A stretch of 64,000 nt of DNA from Arenicola marina (GCA_964019135.1 OZ025263.1:19259123-19323122), one strand, 5' to 3'; shown: positions 1 to 13,174, counted from the stretch's first letter. Notes: a model not told the origin generated them from the sequence alone. Translations and numbers: made by a program.

Positions 1-86
1 GGTGGTGCGTTGGTTGTAGTGCTTATCACACAACTGACTCCCAAGGTAATCAAGGGCAGTAAAACTGACCAAACGGATGCCTCCAT
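1..86 (-). CDS. 5' end of a second mucin-like secreted/membrane protein gene (partial)
   Basis: On the minus strand an ATG at 84-86 in good initiation context (ACCAACATGG) opens a frame that runs off the left edge. It reads MEASVWSVLLPLITLGVSC, then VISTTTNAPP: a short N-region, a hydrophobic core of about 12 residues and small residues suited to signal peptidase, followed at once by Thr/Pro-rich sequence as in mucins. Seen: start context, hydrophobic stretch, Thr run. Inferred: a secreted or type I membrane mucin, possibly a tandem paralogue of the large mucin gene to the right. Alternative: an internal exon starting at 102 after TCCCTTCAG, which is open in another frame (VELNQHGGIRLVSF...). 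The signal-peptide reading is preferred because hydrophobic core and Thr-rich start come together. Only 28 complete codons are visible. Confidence 0.5.
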   Translation of the reverse strand, partial: MEASVWSVLLPLITLGVSCVISTTTNAP

Positions 87-344
87 GTTGGTTGAGCTCC
101 ACCTGAAGGGACGAGAACAGTAGAACACATGTGTTAATGATGTTTGTATTATTATTTGCACGTTTTTCTGTCCTAACATGTTTGCATCAAGTGTAGAGTT
201 CACGCACACTGAAAACAAGGGAACAAAATACAAAATATCAGGGGACATCAGTACTTAGCGATTTACTTATATTATCGAATGTCTGGTCTGAAATGAGTTA
301 ATTAATGACATAATGAGTTAGTAGATAATAAGTGAACTTATTAT

Positions 345-765
345 TCCCAATATTAAAGTATATATTGGACTCGAGTGTATGTGGCATTTTACAAGCTAGC
401 ACGTCATAACTTCCCCTATTTATGCTAAAAGTACATATTTGACTCAAAGTGGGTATGCCATTTTGTGAGTTAGTACGCTATAATTACACCCATTATGGCC
501 AATACCAAATTATATGTATATGATTCGGGTCAATGTGACATTTTATAAGTTAGGACGCGAACACCATGTCTATAATCGCCAATATCAAAGTATATATTTG
601 ACTTGGGGTGCGTGTTACATTTGGTGAGTTGGCACCTAATAACTATGCATCTTTTCGTTATATTTAAGTATAGATTTGATTTGGGTGCATGTGACATTAG
701 ATCAGTTAGTACGCAATAAGTATGCCTAATATCGCCAATATCAAACTATATATTTGACTAGAACA
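345..765. repeat. Degenerate tandem repeat, unit about 75-83 bp, about 6 copies
   Basis: Units share the order: TATATTTGACT(T/C)GGGTG, ATGTGACATTTTA, AGTTAGTACGC, ATAACTATGCC, TATCGCCAATATCAAA. Starts recur near 361, 436, 519, 593, 670 and 749. The copies have diverged, so this is an old AT-rich minisatellite or satellite remnant. It lies about 250 bp upstream of the start codon of the left-edge gene. Confidence 0.7.
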
Positions 766-3700
766 TTTTCTAGAACTCATAGAAAGTTGTGTTATGCTGC
801 GTTTGTGGACACAAGGGGTAATCTGGGCCAGGAAACCGTCCTGGACGACGAAGGAGGAATGGATGAAACATGCCTAGATTAGGTGAACGGGTTCGGAGCC
901 AGACGTTTTGAAACAAAGGCAAACCATCATCGTATGTTTCCTTAGTGATACAAGAGGGAGTAGTTAGTTATGATCCTTCGAATGGCGTTCGAAGACTTAA
1001 AATAGCTAAAGACGTTAAAGAAATTCACAGCGGAGCTAATGTTGGGACTAGGATTGAATTGAAAAATGGAAAGACAAACCCATGTCCTTTTTCTCATGTG
1101 AATGTGGTGACTAGCGCACGAAAAGGGCAAACCAGTTAGGGCGGGGGCTGGGTGGTGGGGGGATGTGGGGCATGGCCTTGAAAGTTGCAGGGAGCTTCGG
1201 TGCTCGACCCCAAGATATAATTCAAGCAAGGTGCAATGCAGATGGAGCCCCCATGGGGGGGACACTAATACACACGTCTGGTGGGGGGGTTCGGCGGGTG
1301 CCCCTTGATGCCTGGGAGAGTGGACATTTGTGATGAAAAAGATACCCGTATAGAACGGACAATTGTGACGAGAGAAGATAGATCATATTTTAAAACTTGC
1401 GACCGCGTGTGTGTAGGTGTAGGTGCGTGGGGGCGGGGGGGGGGGGGGGCAGGGGGGTGCAGTCATAGTGCGGGTTTTTTATGGAAAAAATAACAAATGG
1501 AGCGGGTCTGCATGGAGCGGCGACAGTGGAACAAAGCCAGTGAAATATCCTTTCCGAGCGGATTTTGGAGGTGAAAAGTGTGGGCTTTACCACGGAAGCA
1601 TGTCAAACTCAGCGTTGTTTTAAGTGCCCCACCCCCCTCCCCCGGGAGATGACGCCTCGGCAAATGTAAATATAGCGTTCTGCTGACGTCACTGCTCTGA
1701 TCAGGCGCATTTTACGAAAATAAACGGTTAACTACGGGGCATACGCTGGCTTGCTCAGCCCCAACCTGATCAAACGCATTCGCAGAACTCGTCACACATG
1801 CGACATAGCCACCCCACCCCGACTGCTCACCCAGAGTTTCTGTAGCCTGGTTTCGCGGCCCCAACTTCGCTTGTATGATTGTACCAGCTTAGCGTTTCTG
1901 GGGTTCTCGCTTAGTGAGGTGCTGCCACCTTGTGGGGTCTCTTGGAGACAGGGGCATACGTGTTCTACTCCTAGACAGAGAATAATTTCGAGTGATTATA
2001 GGTGGAACAGGTGGAATAGGTGATAAACAGGTGCTTATCAACGGATCGGACCACACTCGGCTAATATGTTTCATCTCATCATTTCCCCAACATCAACGTC
2101 CTCCAAGTGTCCTCCGGCACCGGTGTGTGAATAAGATCCTTCATTATACGAGGGGCCCGTTGTGGACCCATTATAATGTTCCCACTAAGCTGGTGTTTAG
2201 ATCGAGTAGCTCGGGCTGGGACATGTTGTATTTTTTATTTCGAAATTCAGCTTTCAAATTTGCCCCCGCCCTGCCTGGGTCCCCGTTTTCCTTGAGCTGG
2301 TCACCACATTCCAATGAGAAATGCGAAATGGGTTTGTTTTTTCCATTTTTCCTGTGCGTTTTATAAAACGAAATGGGCGACGTCAATATGTACCTTAGCC
2401 ATTACCCATTTGAAACAGGTAAACGAAAAGAAGTCAACATGCTGCTTTTTCTATTTCCCATCTGCAATGGGAAATGAAAGGCAGGTATATACACGGCCCC
2501 ATACACGGTCCGACCGAGAATTGGGATTTTGATCTGTTAAGTTGGTCGATGTGTTTCTGTGTTTTGATCCCGGAATACTAGGCCCGGGCAACCAGATCAT
2601 CGGGGTTTTCTGAACGTGTGATTCCGCCCGACCTGGCTGCCGTAGTCGCAATAGTGGTACTATAAGTTATAAGTTATATATTGCTCAAACAATATGCGGT
2701 TTTACATAAACCTATTAATAATCGAAATAACTTTATTTCAATTTCGATAATACTTTATTGGCGTGAATATGCCACGTCACATTCCTTCGTAGTGCGAGGC
2801 TTATATATTATTTTCTCATTATATATAGCATGTCACGACTGTGATACAAATATGGTAAGTTGTTCAGCATCGACAAGATATGCAAATGCAATGTCGTCAT
2901 ATATAATATAAAAGAGCGAATAAAAGAAACAGCATGAAGAAACTCCTATGGTGACCTCAAGCAATCCTGAGATGGTGTCATCAATTTGTACAAATTGTTT
3001 ATGTTGGCTCAAATAGCTCATACGTTTAAGTGTAAAACCATTCACATGATATTAACTCTAGTTATGTCATATGATTCATGATTTATAGGGTAGGTCAAAT
3101 TGATTCGTTACAGGAAATTGACATTATGTATTTAGCAACGTTTGGCCAATTGATTCAAGTTATGTGGAATACTTCGGTCCGAAGCAATACTGACGATTGG
3201 CAAGGCCGGCCAAATAGATATAGGCCGTCAGGTCAAATATATATTCTTGACCGTTGGCAAAAACGAATGGTTCAGTGTTAGCGTAAAAACAGCAATTATT
3301 TCTCGTTTTATCATCCGCAATATTAATGATCACTTCATTGCTTGGGACAAAGCTGTTTAACTAAATTCTGTTTAACAAATCTATTTAATCAAAATCCACA
3401 AAGCGGTCATGAGATAAATTTGACGAAGGTAATAATATCGACATTACCGAATCTGGAGAGCGGATGCAATATCCCCTCAGTCTCGCAGCAATTGAATGTC
3501 TGGCATGAGTGAAAACACGACGCCTGCACAAAAGCCGGTTAAATTCTTTTCAAACGCCCGTCCCCGGCGGAGATGAAAAGAGACCCGCCCCTCTTTATTG
3601 CCTCTCGCCATGTTCACGTGTTGCGTAATTTGGACGTGACCAGCCTAGGGAGAGCTCCATCCACAGCTAATAAACCGTTAGTTAAAGATCCCTGGTTGTC

Positions 3701-3793
3701 TCGTGGTCGCCGATGCCACCCACGGGAGTTGGCCAGGTGCCGCCAGAAGTGCACATAAACATAATGACTGCTACGATGACGTCTTCCATAGAG
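766..3793. other. Intergenic sequence, no gene recognised
   Basis: Short ORFs occur on both strands, but none shows a recognisable domain, splice pattern or codon bias. A G-tract lies at 1435-1450 (part of a family of G/C tracts in this window), and 1720-2000 is somewhat richer in GC. Nothing else is supported. Confidence 0.5.
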
Positions 3794-4434
3794 CAGGTGC
3801 GTAGGCGTGGTGGGCAGGTGCGTGGGCGTGGTGGGCGGGTGCGTGGGCGTGGTGGGCGGGTGCGTGGGCGTGGTGGGCGGGTGCGTGGGCGTGGTGGGCA
3901 GGTGCATGGGCGTGGTGGGCGGGTGCGTGGGCGTGGTGGGCAGGTGCGTGGGCGTGGTGGGCAGGTGCGTGGGCGTAGTGGGCGGGTGCGTGGGCGTGGT
4001 GGGCGGGTGCGTGGGCGTGGTGGGCGGGTGCGTGGGCGTGGTGGGCAGGTGCGTGGGCGTGGTGGGCGGGTGCGTGGGCGTGGTGGGCAGGTGCGTGGGC
4101 GTGGTGGGCAGGTGCGTGGGCGTGGTGGGCGGGTGCGTGGGCGTGGTGGGCGGGTGCGTGGGCGTGGTGGGCGGGTGCGTGGGCGTGGTGGGCGGGTGCG
4201 TGGGCGTGGTGGGCAGGTGCGTGGGCGTGGTGGGCAGGTGCGTGGGCGTAGTGGGCGGGTGCGTGGGCGTGGTGGGCGGGTGCGTGGGCGTGGCGGGCGG
4301 GTGCGTGGGCGTGGTGGGCAGGTGCGTGGGCGTGGTGGGCGGGTGCGTGGGCGTGGTGGGCGGGTGCGTGGGCGTGGTGGGCGGGTGCGTGGGCGTGGTG
4401 GGCGGGTGCGTGGGCGTGGTGGGCGGGTGCGTAA
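3794..4434. repeat. 21-bp GC-rich minisatellite, about 30 copies
   Basis: Tandem copies of GTGGGCGTGGTGGGCGGGTGC, with A/G variation in GGGCAGG versus GGGCGGG and rare changes in GTGGT. Because 21 is a multiple of 3, all frames can stay open and generate artificial long ORFs of (VRGRGGR)n or (THPPTTP)n type. Strongly G-rich on the plus strand, so a candidate for non-B structure. No gene evidence. Confidence 0.95.
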
Positions 4435-7400
4435 GTGTTATTGGTGTCGGTTTAGCAACGAAATGTGACTCGTTAGCGACCGTAAAAGGAGAAAGTGGCA
4501 CTTCACAAGCCTTGTTCATATGCATCTCATGCTTACCGATTTTAACTTATAGGCGTATCCCAATATGGATAGCCTATTCGTTGGCTCTGAACGTCCGTTT
4601 AACGAGCACAATTGGTCAATGGTTTAAAACTGTGACAATTGCTCTTGCAAAGCTTCTTATGTAAATGGTTATAGGAACATTAAAATGTCGCATAAATTCT
4701 GCTATAACTGTTCATACAATATTTTTCCCGTCAGCAACATTTAAACCATTCAGGTAGAAATCAGATGTTGAAGTGCTTATTGCATAAAGACAGCACTGTA
4801 AGATGCAATGATTGAAATAAAATAGGGCATGCAAGTGAACCTTTTTTTATGTATGCGATATAACGACGTTATATGTTGCCGGGTAGTCTGAGCGGTTTTC
4901 GGCATTGAGTTTATTTATGTTAATTTTGTGCGGGGTTTCGCGGGCTTCCGGTGCGCCAGATTCCGGTGGTCCTCAGAGCATCACTTGCTGCTGAGGATCC
5001 ACAGAGAACACACGTACCTTAAGATTTAGTCATCCGGAAACAGCTTTTTACCCGTTCAGACCACTCGGCCACAACTCCCGGTGAGCACCTTAAATGCCAT
5101 GCTTTACTGTTAATTGTTCTATGGTTACTGTGTGTAATCCCATGGTTATCTACTGTGTAAGTTTTTATGTATGTATCAGACTGATCAGACTTAGTTCTGG
5201 ACCGGATAGAATGGGGTGCGTGGTGAACACGTGGTAGGGCCGCCATTACGGTTTTCCGAATTTATATTTCGTGGTGCAGTCTCTTATGGTAGCTTAAAGG
5301 CTGGAGTTTATTTCTATTTCTATATTCTGGAATCAAGTATTATTCCACCTATAACCTTACTGAGAATCTATTTACTTTAAGCTATTTGTGGGTACATATT
5401 TAGTTGTTTTGTCAGACATGTGTTTGAGTTGTAGAATGTGAATTAATTGATTGTGAGCAGCGAATATGGTGGTTTATTATAATAAGGGTGATCTTTAGCC
5501 ACATATATATGTCTTACGGTTTTACTGGTTGGCAGTATTTACAGCCCCCAGGTATAAAACCTATATATTATTAATCTCAGTTATATTGGGTATATTTTAT
5601 ACAGCAATTAGAATTTGCAATGCCCAGTTTGGATTTTGTGGGGTTCTCCCAGGGTGTAAATAATATTGGATTGTTTACACATGTAAGCTGTGCACACTGG
5701 GTTTTGATTCATATAACCTCAGGTGCCGCAGTTATTTGTTATAGAATTTAATGCCAAATGGTGGTTAATCCCATTATTTGTGTCTTGATTGTAAACCGGT
5801 ATAAACTGGTTGCCGGTTACAATGAGCCTTTCAGTCCATATACCATGGACAGAGTAAATTACCTCACTCGGGTCTGACTTGCTGTTGTGAATGGATTCAT
5901 TACATATATTGCTGTTGGGCGAACAACATGTGGAGATTTATATATAATTATTTATATATGGTTTAACCATGATACTGATAGATTATTGACTACTTTATGG
6001 ATTTGGGGTTATATCCCGGTGCTGCCCAATGATGGGGATCCTACAAAGTTTCACGTGTCTGGATTTGATGCATTTTCTAAGGAATGCAGCCAATTTGTAG
6101 CGCCTAGCGATTAAGTCGGTCGACATAGTGGGTAGTCACAGCACTTTTCTGCTAAAGGCAGTATTGTTTATTGCTATCGGTCTCTGTCTTCAGGCATATT
6201 ATCTTATATATACCAGCTATGTGTAGAATAGAGTTTTATTTGAATCTAGTTGGTTAAATTACAGTTTGGGAAGTGGCTCGAATGTGATAGCATTCCGTCA
6301 TGACGCCCCATGTAGGGTTGTCATGTCCTGTTATGTTAGTGTTCCGTCATAATGTCCCATGTATATGGGTAGTTTAATTAATATTTGTCAGCGATGTTAC
6401 TCGGAGCCAATGTTTAAAGCAATATATTCCGTAATTTTTTGTATTACCAGCCTCTTTTCCATGTCAAATAAGTATAATCTGTCTTGAATTTAAATCCTGA
6501 GAGCCTGCGGGCTATCCGGAGAGAAGCATTTTGGTCAACGGAGCAGAAGTTGGTGGCCGGCTTTATATCCCTGCGCGCCTGTCCGCAGTTCGCTATTTTG
6601 TGTGTGATGTCGACCGCGGCTCGCTATCACGTCCGCGCGCGATAGAAATAAACCGCGCAGTTTTATGTTGATATGTTTGTTTTACAGACTCAGAGAGATA
6701 TAAAACATATGCATCATAAATGTTGACATACTTTTAGTCTTGATTCTAAATTGTAACAAATCTAAGATGGCGCATGTAAGCATATTGCTTTAAATGTAAC
6801 TTTTACTATTTTTATATTTTAATATTACAGGTTTGCTTCTGATCCGAAATAAAGTAATTCAGTGCCACTTTGCTGGGTTGTGTGAGTGGTGTACATCCAT
6901 GAAGGCCGCGCGGCGTGAGGGCCGCGCGATCTCCCCACCCTTACATGGGGGTGGAGGGGGCTGGGGGGGGGGGGGCAAGCGCCGATGCGTCGCGGCTGTA
7001 GGCGAGGTGTGAATTGCGTCTGCAGGATAGAAGACTTAATTGTTTCAAGTACCTGCTCTCTAGAACTGGGACCTTTGTCTAGACTAGACGTGAAGCTGCA
7101 AAGCTGATAACAACCATCCCCCCACCTCCGCTACGCATCCCGCCGCCCCACCCCTATCCTTCGTCCACACCACCCCCAAACACCCGCGCAGCCCTCATGG
7201 CACGCGGCCCTTATGCCTGACATCCGTGTGAGTCGATACAGAGAACAGCCAGAACAACACCCCCTCCACCCCGTAACATATATATGCGACCTAAAGTTTT
7301 CCCTGCGCAGCTCACTCGCTCTATGCTTGACGAATCAGAAGGCGGCCATCCTAGTCACGATTCGGTACGTGGAACCAGGCAAACTGCGCGGTGGGCGTGG

Positions 7401-8954
7401 AGAGAAAAAGATGGGTCCCTTCTGGACATGTATGCAACTGTTAGGTGCAATAGGCACCTGTTAATTATCTAGTTATAATATATTGATGGAATACACTTTG
7501 AACTGTTTCCGTATCAAAAACTGCGGTCAGTAAACTTGGCGTACTGCAGCCAGCTGAATACCCGGTATTTGCGCTGGCCTGACAGTTTTGCCGACGGCCG
7601 CATAACAGATAAACAAGCCGAAAAACAACATAATTAGCGGAAACGGTAGGCAATCGTTCAATGTAGGCAATTGATGAAGAGATGTCCAATGTTTGTTAGC
7701 ATCATACTACTGACGCACATGGATGGTTTTATAAGCAGATATGATTTAGCCCCTTGAGTTCGACAATTCTTCTTCTTCTTCTTGTTTTGTCCAAATCAAG
7801 ATATCAATCATCAAGGCGTATATTATAACCAAGCATTATTTAAATAAAGCTTTGAAATTGAATAAACACTTATAAAAAGTAAAACATTGTTAGTTATATT
7901 AACTTAAATATTGTACGGGCCTTTAAATAAATCCTGAATCATGTTCTTTGTATTTAGCAAATATTTGATATCAAATAATTTGTACCTCATTTTGTCTGAG
8001 ATATGTTACACATACATATAGATCTAAGCTTATGACAAATAAATATTTATGGTACATATTTTTTTATCTCTGATTAATTCGGTTTCAATTTGTCAATTTT
8101 TTTGTTTTTTGTGCGACACACAAGATTTATTAACAAAGTTTTGGTGCTCTTGTCATAACCGTAGTAAAAAGTAGGAGAAGGAACTAATTGGCGGTAACTT
8201 GAAAATGTTTTTTCAAAATACACATGAAAACTATGAATGTAAAAGAACTGAAGTAATTTAGAAATATATTGTTAACACAATACATATTTAGCATTGTTCT
8301 TTCGAACTTTGCCTATTTGAATTCTAGTTGCACTGATGATTGAAAAACGGAAATTTTGACCGTGATGGCTGTCCATACTTTTCACCCCATCAATCTGGGT
8401 CAGTGTTAACATTGGTGAATCATCTAACTATTGTGCGCCAAGTTTACTGATCGTGGCCAGTATTATGGCAAATTACAAGTTCAAAGTTTCAACTACCGAT
8501 ATATTGACACTAACAAGTTAACAGCTCTTTATTTAAGACGCACGAAAGACGAATTAACAACGCAATGGCGCGGTATCCATTGTTACGCAGGGGTCGAATC
8601 AGGCTGCGCACTGAACAAAAGGCACGCGTTCGTTTGTTTGTCTCCAAACTGCCAGGCCGGAAGTAGATCCCGCGAGAACTAATATGCCCTATTATCAAAG
8701 TATGGGATGTTACGTCACAGAATCAGATGATGGGGTGGCGGTCGCCTGAGATCAGTAAACTGAGCAGCAGACCAGTGGCGGATTTAACGAACGCAGTTTA
8801 GCTGACTACGGGACTAACGGCTAATGTTACCATGTAAATGTCGACTAAGCCCCGTAGCCGGCTAAATTATGTACGTGAAATAGGCTACAGGAGGTCATGG
8901 GCTCCTACATCAGAGCCTGGTTTCATTCAACCCCATCATCCCCGCCCAGGCTGG
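4435..8954. other. Intergenic sequence with tRNA-like A-box remnants; no gene recognised
   Basis: Mostly AT-rich unique sequence. A minus-strand A-box-like stretch (GTGGCCGAGTGGTCTGAACG, near 5056-5075) and a plus-strand one (GGTAGTCTGAGCGG, near 4881) resemble tRNA-derived SINE heads, but no B box at proper spacing is evident. A G-tract is at 6962-6975. An AATAAA lies at 6849-6854, with no ORF to support a 3' end. The ORFs near 7213-7472 show no domain. Confidence 0.4.
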
Positions 8955-8984
8955 CCCATTGTCGCATGCCAGGGCGGAAGAATG

Positions 8985-10090
8985 CAACATCGCGTGTAAC
9001 AGATACATAACGTGTAACAGATACATAGCGTATAACAGATACATAGCGTGTAACAGATACATAGTGTGTAACAGATACATACCATGTAACAGATATATAG
9101 CTTGTAATAGTTACATAGCTTGGAATAGCTACATAGCTTGGAATAGCTACATAGCTTGGAATAGCTACATAGCTTGGATTAACTACATAGCTTGTAATGA
9201 CTACATAGCTTGGAATAGCTACATAGCTTGGAATAGCTACATAGCTTGGAAAAGCTACATAGCTTGTAATGGCTACAGAGCTTGGAATAGCTACAGAGCT
9301 TGGAATAGCTACATAGCTTAGAATATCTACATAGCTTGGAATAGCTACATATCTTGCAATAGCTACATAGTTTGCAATAGCTACATAACTTGCAATAACT
9401 ACATAGCTTGCAATAGCTATGTAGCTTGTAATAGCCGCAGAGCTGGTAACAACTACATAGCTACATAGCTTATAATAGCTTCATGGCTTGGAATAGCTAC
9501 ATAGCTCGAAATAGCTGCATAGCTTGAATTAAGTACATAATTTGTGATTTCTACATAGCTTGTAATAGCTACATAGTTGTCATAACTACATAGCGTGTAA
9601 TAACTATATAGCTTGTAATAGCTACAAAGCCTACAACAGCAACATAGCTTGAAATAGCTATATCTTGCAATAAATGCACAGCTTGGAATAGCTACATAGC
9701 TTGGAATAGCTACATAGTTTGGAATAGCTACATAATTTGGAATAGCCACATAGCTTGGAATAACTGTTTAGCTTGTAATAGCTACATAGCTTGTAATAGC
9801 TACATAGTTGTCACAACTACATAGCTTGCAATAGCTAGATACTTTGTCAGAACAACATACCTTGTAATAGCTACATAACTTGGAATAACTACATATCTTG
9901 TAATAACTACATAGCTTGCAATAGCTACATAGCTTGCAATAGCTACATAGCTTGCCATAGCTACATAACTTGTTACAGCTACATAACTTGTTACAGCTAC
10001 CTAGCTTTTAATAGCTACCTAGCTTGTCATAGCTACCTAGCTTGTTATAGCTACCTAGCTTGTAATAGCTACCTAGCTTGTAATAGCTAC
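8985..10090. repeat. 18-bp minisatellite, about 60 copies, moderately degenerate
   Basis: Units of the type AATAGCTACATAGCTTGG repeat head to tail. The first copies are a distinct subfamily (TGTAACAGATACATAGCG), the middle copies use TTGGAATAGCTACATAGC, and the last copies use TACCTAGCTTG. This left-to-right change of variants is typical of a minisatellite growing by local duplication. ORFs across it are artefacts of the period. Confidence 0.93.
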
Positions 10091-13042
10091 GTTATCTACC
10101 AGGCGATGGGAGCAACACTAGGAGACAATACATCATTGAGATTGACTTGGGAGACAGTGACAGTGATGTTGTGTTCAAATATATCGCATTCAACGCTTTG
10201 CAATGAAATGTAAAACAAGGATCTCCGGACACAATGACATAGGATTACATGAGACATGCTTCATGTGCATGTGACAGGGCGCGAACGCGCGCCTTGCCCC
10301 ATTATATCCCATGGAAAGAAAACTGTCTAAATGTGTACCGGCCCTGGTTCGGAGACTTAAGGTCGAAAAAGTACGTCAGACATGTGATTACTCCCCGTTG
10401 GGGAGGGGGTGGGGGAGGGGGGGAGGGGGGGGGGGAACCTAATACAATGCTGGGTTTGGGAGGGTTCCGCGGTCGCCCCCCCCCCCACCCCCCCCCCCCC
10501 TGGATGCATTACTGGGTAGTCCCTACCAAAGTTGTATTTGTGTTACCGGCATACAATGGCTTCACCTTATTTCCTCTGCCGTCTCACGTACACAATGCCG
10601 ACTTTGCCTGTTGGGTTGAACTCCTGAATCTTGTTCGCCGAGGTTTGTTCCAAGAGATGTGAGATGTCAGTGACGGGCTCGACAGCAACGAGTGCGCCGA
10701 CCGTATCCTGTCAACAATCCAACATCTGCCAGACATCTGCTGATATCACTTAGTTCGTGCTATGTGAGAACAACGAAGGTCAGTGCGTAGTGTCAGTCTT
10801 CATTCGGCAGAGGTGACAAGTACAGAACGCGCTAGAATAATGGAACAACCCGCACTTGAGAATTCTGTTCACCGTCGTGAAAGTGAGAGCAATCGATCAT
10901 TGTAACTGTTAGTACTAAAGTGTTAGAGTAACTATTGAGCTCATGTGAAACAATGAGATCTCTCACGAGTCCCTCTTCTGTGTCAACGGGTTCCATGTTA
11001 GACGGGGACGGGAGGGGGTGGGGGGGGGGGGGGCAAGGGGTATTTCCGTTCCTCCAGAATGAGCTTTTCAATTCACCGTAAACTGGGAATGAGGAAAATA
11101 ATTTTTCGTGAACTGGGAATGGGGTATTAGCCGACCGCCGTGATCAAGGATTTTCATTTCATTAATCGCGAACTGGGAATTGTCATTTTAAATAACCGTG
11201 AATCGGGAAATCGTCAATTTAGTATCATATATCCGCCCTTCCATTGTATGCGGGGAGTTCTTTTACTTCATCGCGATCTGGGAAGAAAGACATTTATTCT
11301 TCGTGATCTAGGAACATGACCCTCCCCCCCCCCCTTGCTCCCCATGTTAGCTCATTCGAAAAGGATTATTGTAGCAAATGGCATTGTTTCCGTATTACTC
11401 ACGACGTACATTCACTGCTATTATAAACTTTATACCCCCTCCCCCCCCCCCCCCCCACTCGCTGCCCACGTTCCGACTGTTATGGTTCAAGTGAGCAATA
11501 TTCACGTCAAGACACGCGAGCCTTTGAACACTCTTCACAACTATGAGCTACTATGTGTTTTACCTGATGCTTGCAGCGTCTCCCAGCAGTAAATAGACCG
11601 ATCCATACTTCGAAACTGAGCCCCGCCCACGCGTGAGTTCTTTTTCCTTAATCGTGAGTATATAATTGATAATCATGGCTGATGGTAGGTGCAAGTGAGA
11701 AGTCCTCATCTCGGAAACAGTAAACTTGAAAAAAGTACCATGCTGCTTCGTTTGTCAGACTTGTTTGTCCGACATGATGGTCCATCTTCCGTGTAAGAAC
11801 CCGTGAGGCGTGAGTAATACGTGAGATATGCTGAAACAATGGTTAGCCTTTGAATGGAAGCACGACCGACATGACGCACGTGGAAGAGCTTTTCTCACCA
11901 CATGATTGGATGAAAGCAACTGACGTCAATGAATGGATCGGTCTATTATGGTTATGGATGGCCAGTGAAGTACATTCGTGCACATTGTGCAACATAGCTA
12001 AGGGGTAATATACGACAGGCCATTTTTCACTCACAGGCTCGCACTAAAGTGGCAGCAGACACCAGCTTTCTTGCCGGTGAAACGCTCCTCATGGCATAAA
12101 AAATTGCAATTTCACAATAACATCTTTTCTGTTTTCACATTTCTTTAAAACCAACATAACCACATATAATTCGACTTTTCATTTGTAGCTTGCTTTTCCG
12201 CAAATAAATGTTTATGTGCGAATCGCTGGGATTCATAACGAGAGCCCAACTTATACACGGACCGCTTAGGCGCCATGATTGTTTTTAACGGTTGGTCAAA
12301 GTGACTTTTTTCGTGGGCCTGAAAGCAGGCAACTGAAGACCGCATATGATACGCGGAGTGAAGCCACTAACATTGGACACTTTGGACTTCAGAGAACTAC
12401 GGCAATGGCGGCTGAAAACAGTCCTTGCGACAGGGTGCTCCAACAGCAAAGTGTCTTGTACAAAAGTCACCGGGACTATTGCACAGATATTTTTGAATTA
12501 AAAAGGTTTTCAGTTAGGCAGGTATTCATATATAGGGGACAAACACATGACATAATTAAGCTTTTTTGTGAATTTTATGCCAACTCTCACGATCACTGGC
12601 TTTCAGCATGCTGTCCGCTCTGGCCTTTAGGCCAGCTCTGGTAAAGGGGTAAGGTTGCTATCATACGTGCATTTACCTCATCAGCTAATGTCGTTTTATC
12701 ATTTTCGGTCAATTGCCCTGTTGCTAATGTTAATTGTTGACTTTTATATACCGACGTTAAAATTTATCTGATCGTATCTTATCTCAAGTACACAACAGAC
12801 AGACTTGTGACGGCGATGCGCGAGCAGCTCTCAACGCCTTCGGAAACCAGTTACTATAATCGTTATCACTCAACCCGCCTATCCGCAATGAACTGAAACA
12901 CATATAATAATAGGTAACCCCCTGTGTGTCCGTGGGGTTCATCTTCCATGTTAGAGCCGGCGAAATGGATTATTGTGGCAAATGGTAGGCGCACGTCATA
13001 CGTGAGTTATGTTGAAAAAAAAATGGCTCGCCTAACATGGAA
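10091..13042. other. Intergenic sequence with G/C tracts; one weak candidate first exon
   Basis: Contains G-rich and C-rich tracts (10398-10437, 10477-10500, 11018-11030, 11325-11335, 11436-11456) and degenerate copies of CGTGAACTGGGAAT between 11075 and 11315. A plus-strand ATG at 12404 in context GGCAATGGCGG starts a 39-codon stretch (MAAENSPCDRVLQQQSV...) that meets a GCAG|GTATTC donor-like site near 12521. It could be a first coding exon, but no partner exon was found, so it is not annotated as a gene. Confidence 0.35.
11018..11345. mobile_element. Non-autonomous element ending in inverted G/C tracts
   Basis: The left end reads GGGGGCAAGGGGTATTTCCG and the right end reads CCCCCCCCCTTGCTCCCC, so the ends form a G-tract/C-tract inverted repeat. 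The interior has several degenerate CGTGAACTGGGAAT copies. A second, shorter copy in this window (24658-24783) carries the same end and internal motifs in inverted form. A MITE-like or foldback nature is inferred from the ends; no transposase is present. Confidence 0.4.
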
Positions 13043-13156
13043 GACCGACGTGCAGCGGTATCTGATATGAGATATCCAAACGAGCCCAGTGACTGAGGAC
13101 CAAGCCACGGGTCATCGATAACACCTCTGTGTCAATGCAATTAGGGTAATTATCAT
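13043..13156 (+). repeat. 114-bp direct repeat, left flank of the 46-bp array
   Basis: This stretch is repeated in the same orientation at 21849-21962, with about 8 mismatches by eye. Shared landmarks include TCTGATATGAGATAT, AGTGACTGAGGACCAAGCC and GGGTCATCGATAACACCTCT. The two copies bracket the entire 46-bp array. Confidence 0.9.
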
Positions 13157-13174
13157 CAGTTTGCAAATTGTTGG

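Noticed and set aside
942..1265. 107-codon minus-strand ORF
   Set aside because: No domain, no splice support, and an overlapping plus-strand ORF of similar length; likely chance.
3614..4525. ORFs of 250-303 codons on both strands (RGRGGRV or THPPTTP repeats)
   Set aside because: Produced by a 21-bp GC-rich minisatellite; open in several frames at once, with no flanking coding sequence.
6840..6860. Polyadenylation signal of a plus-strand gene (AATAAA at 6849)
   Set aside because: No coding sequence or splice pattern upstream supports a gene.
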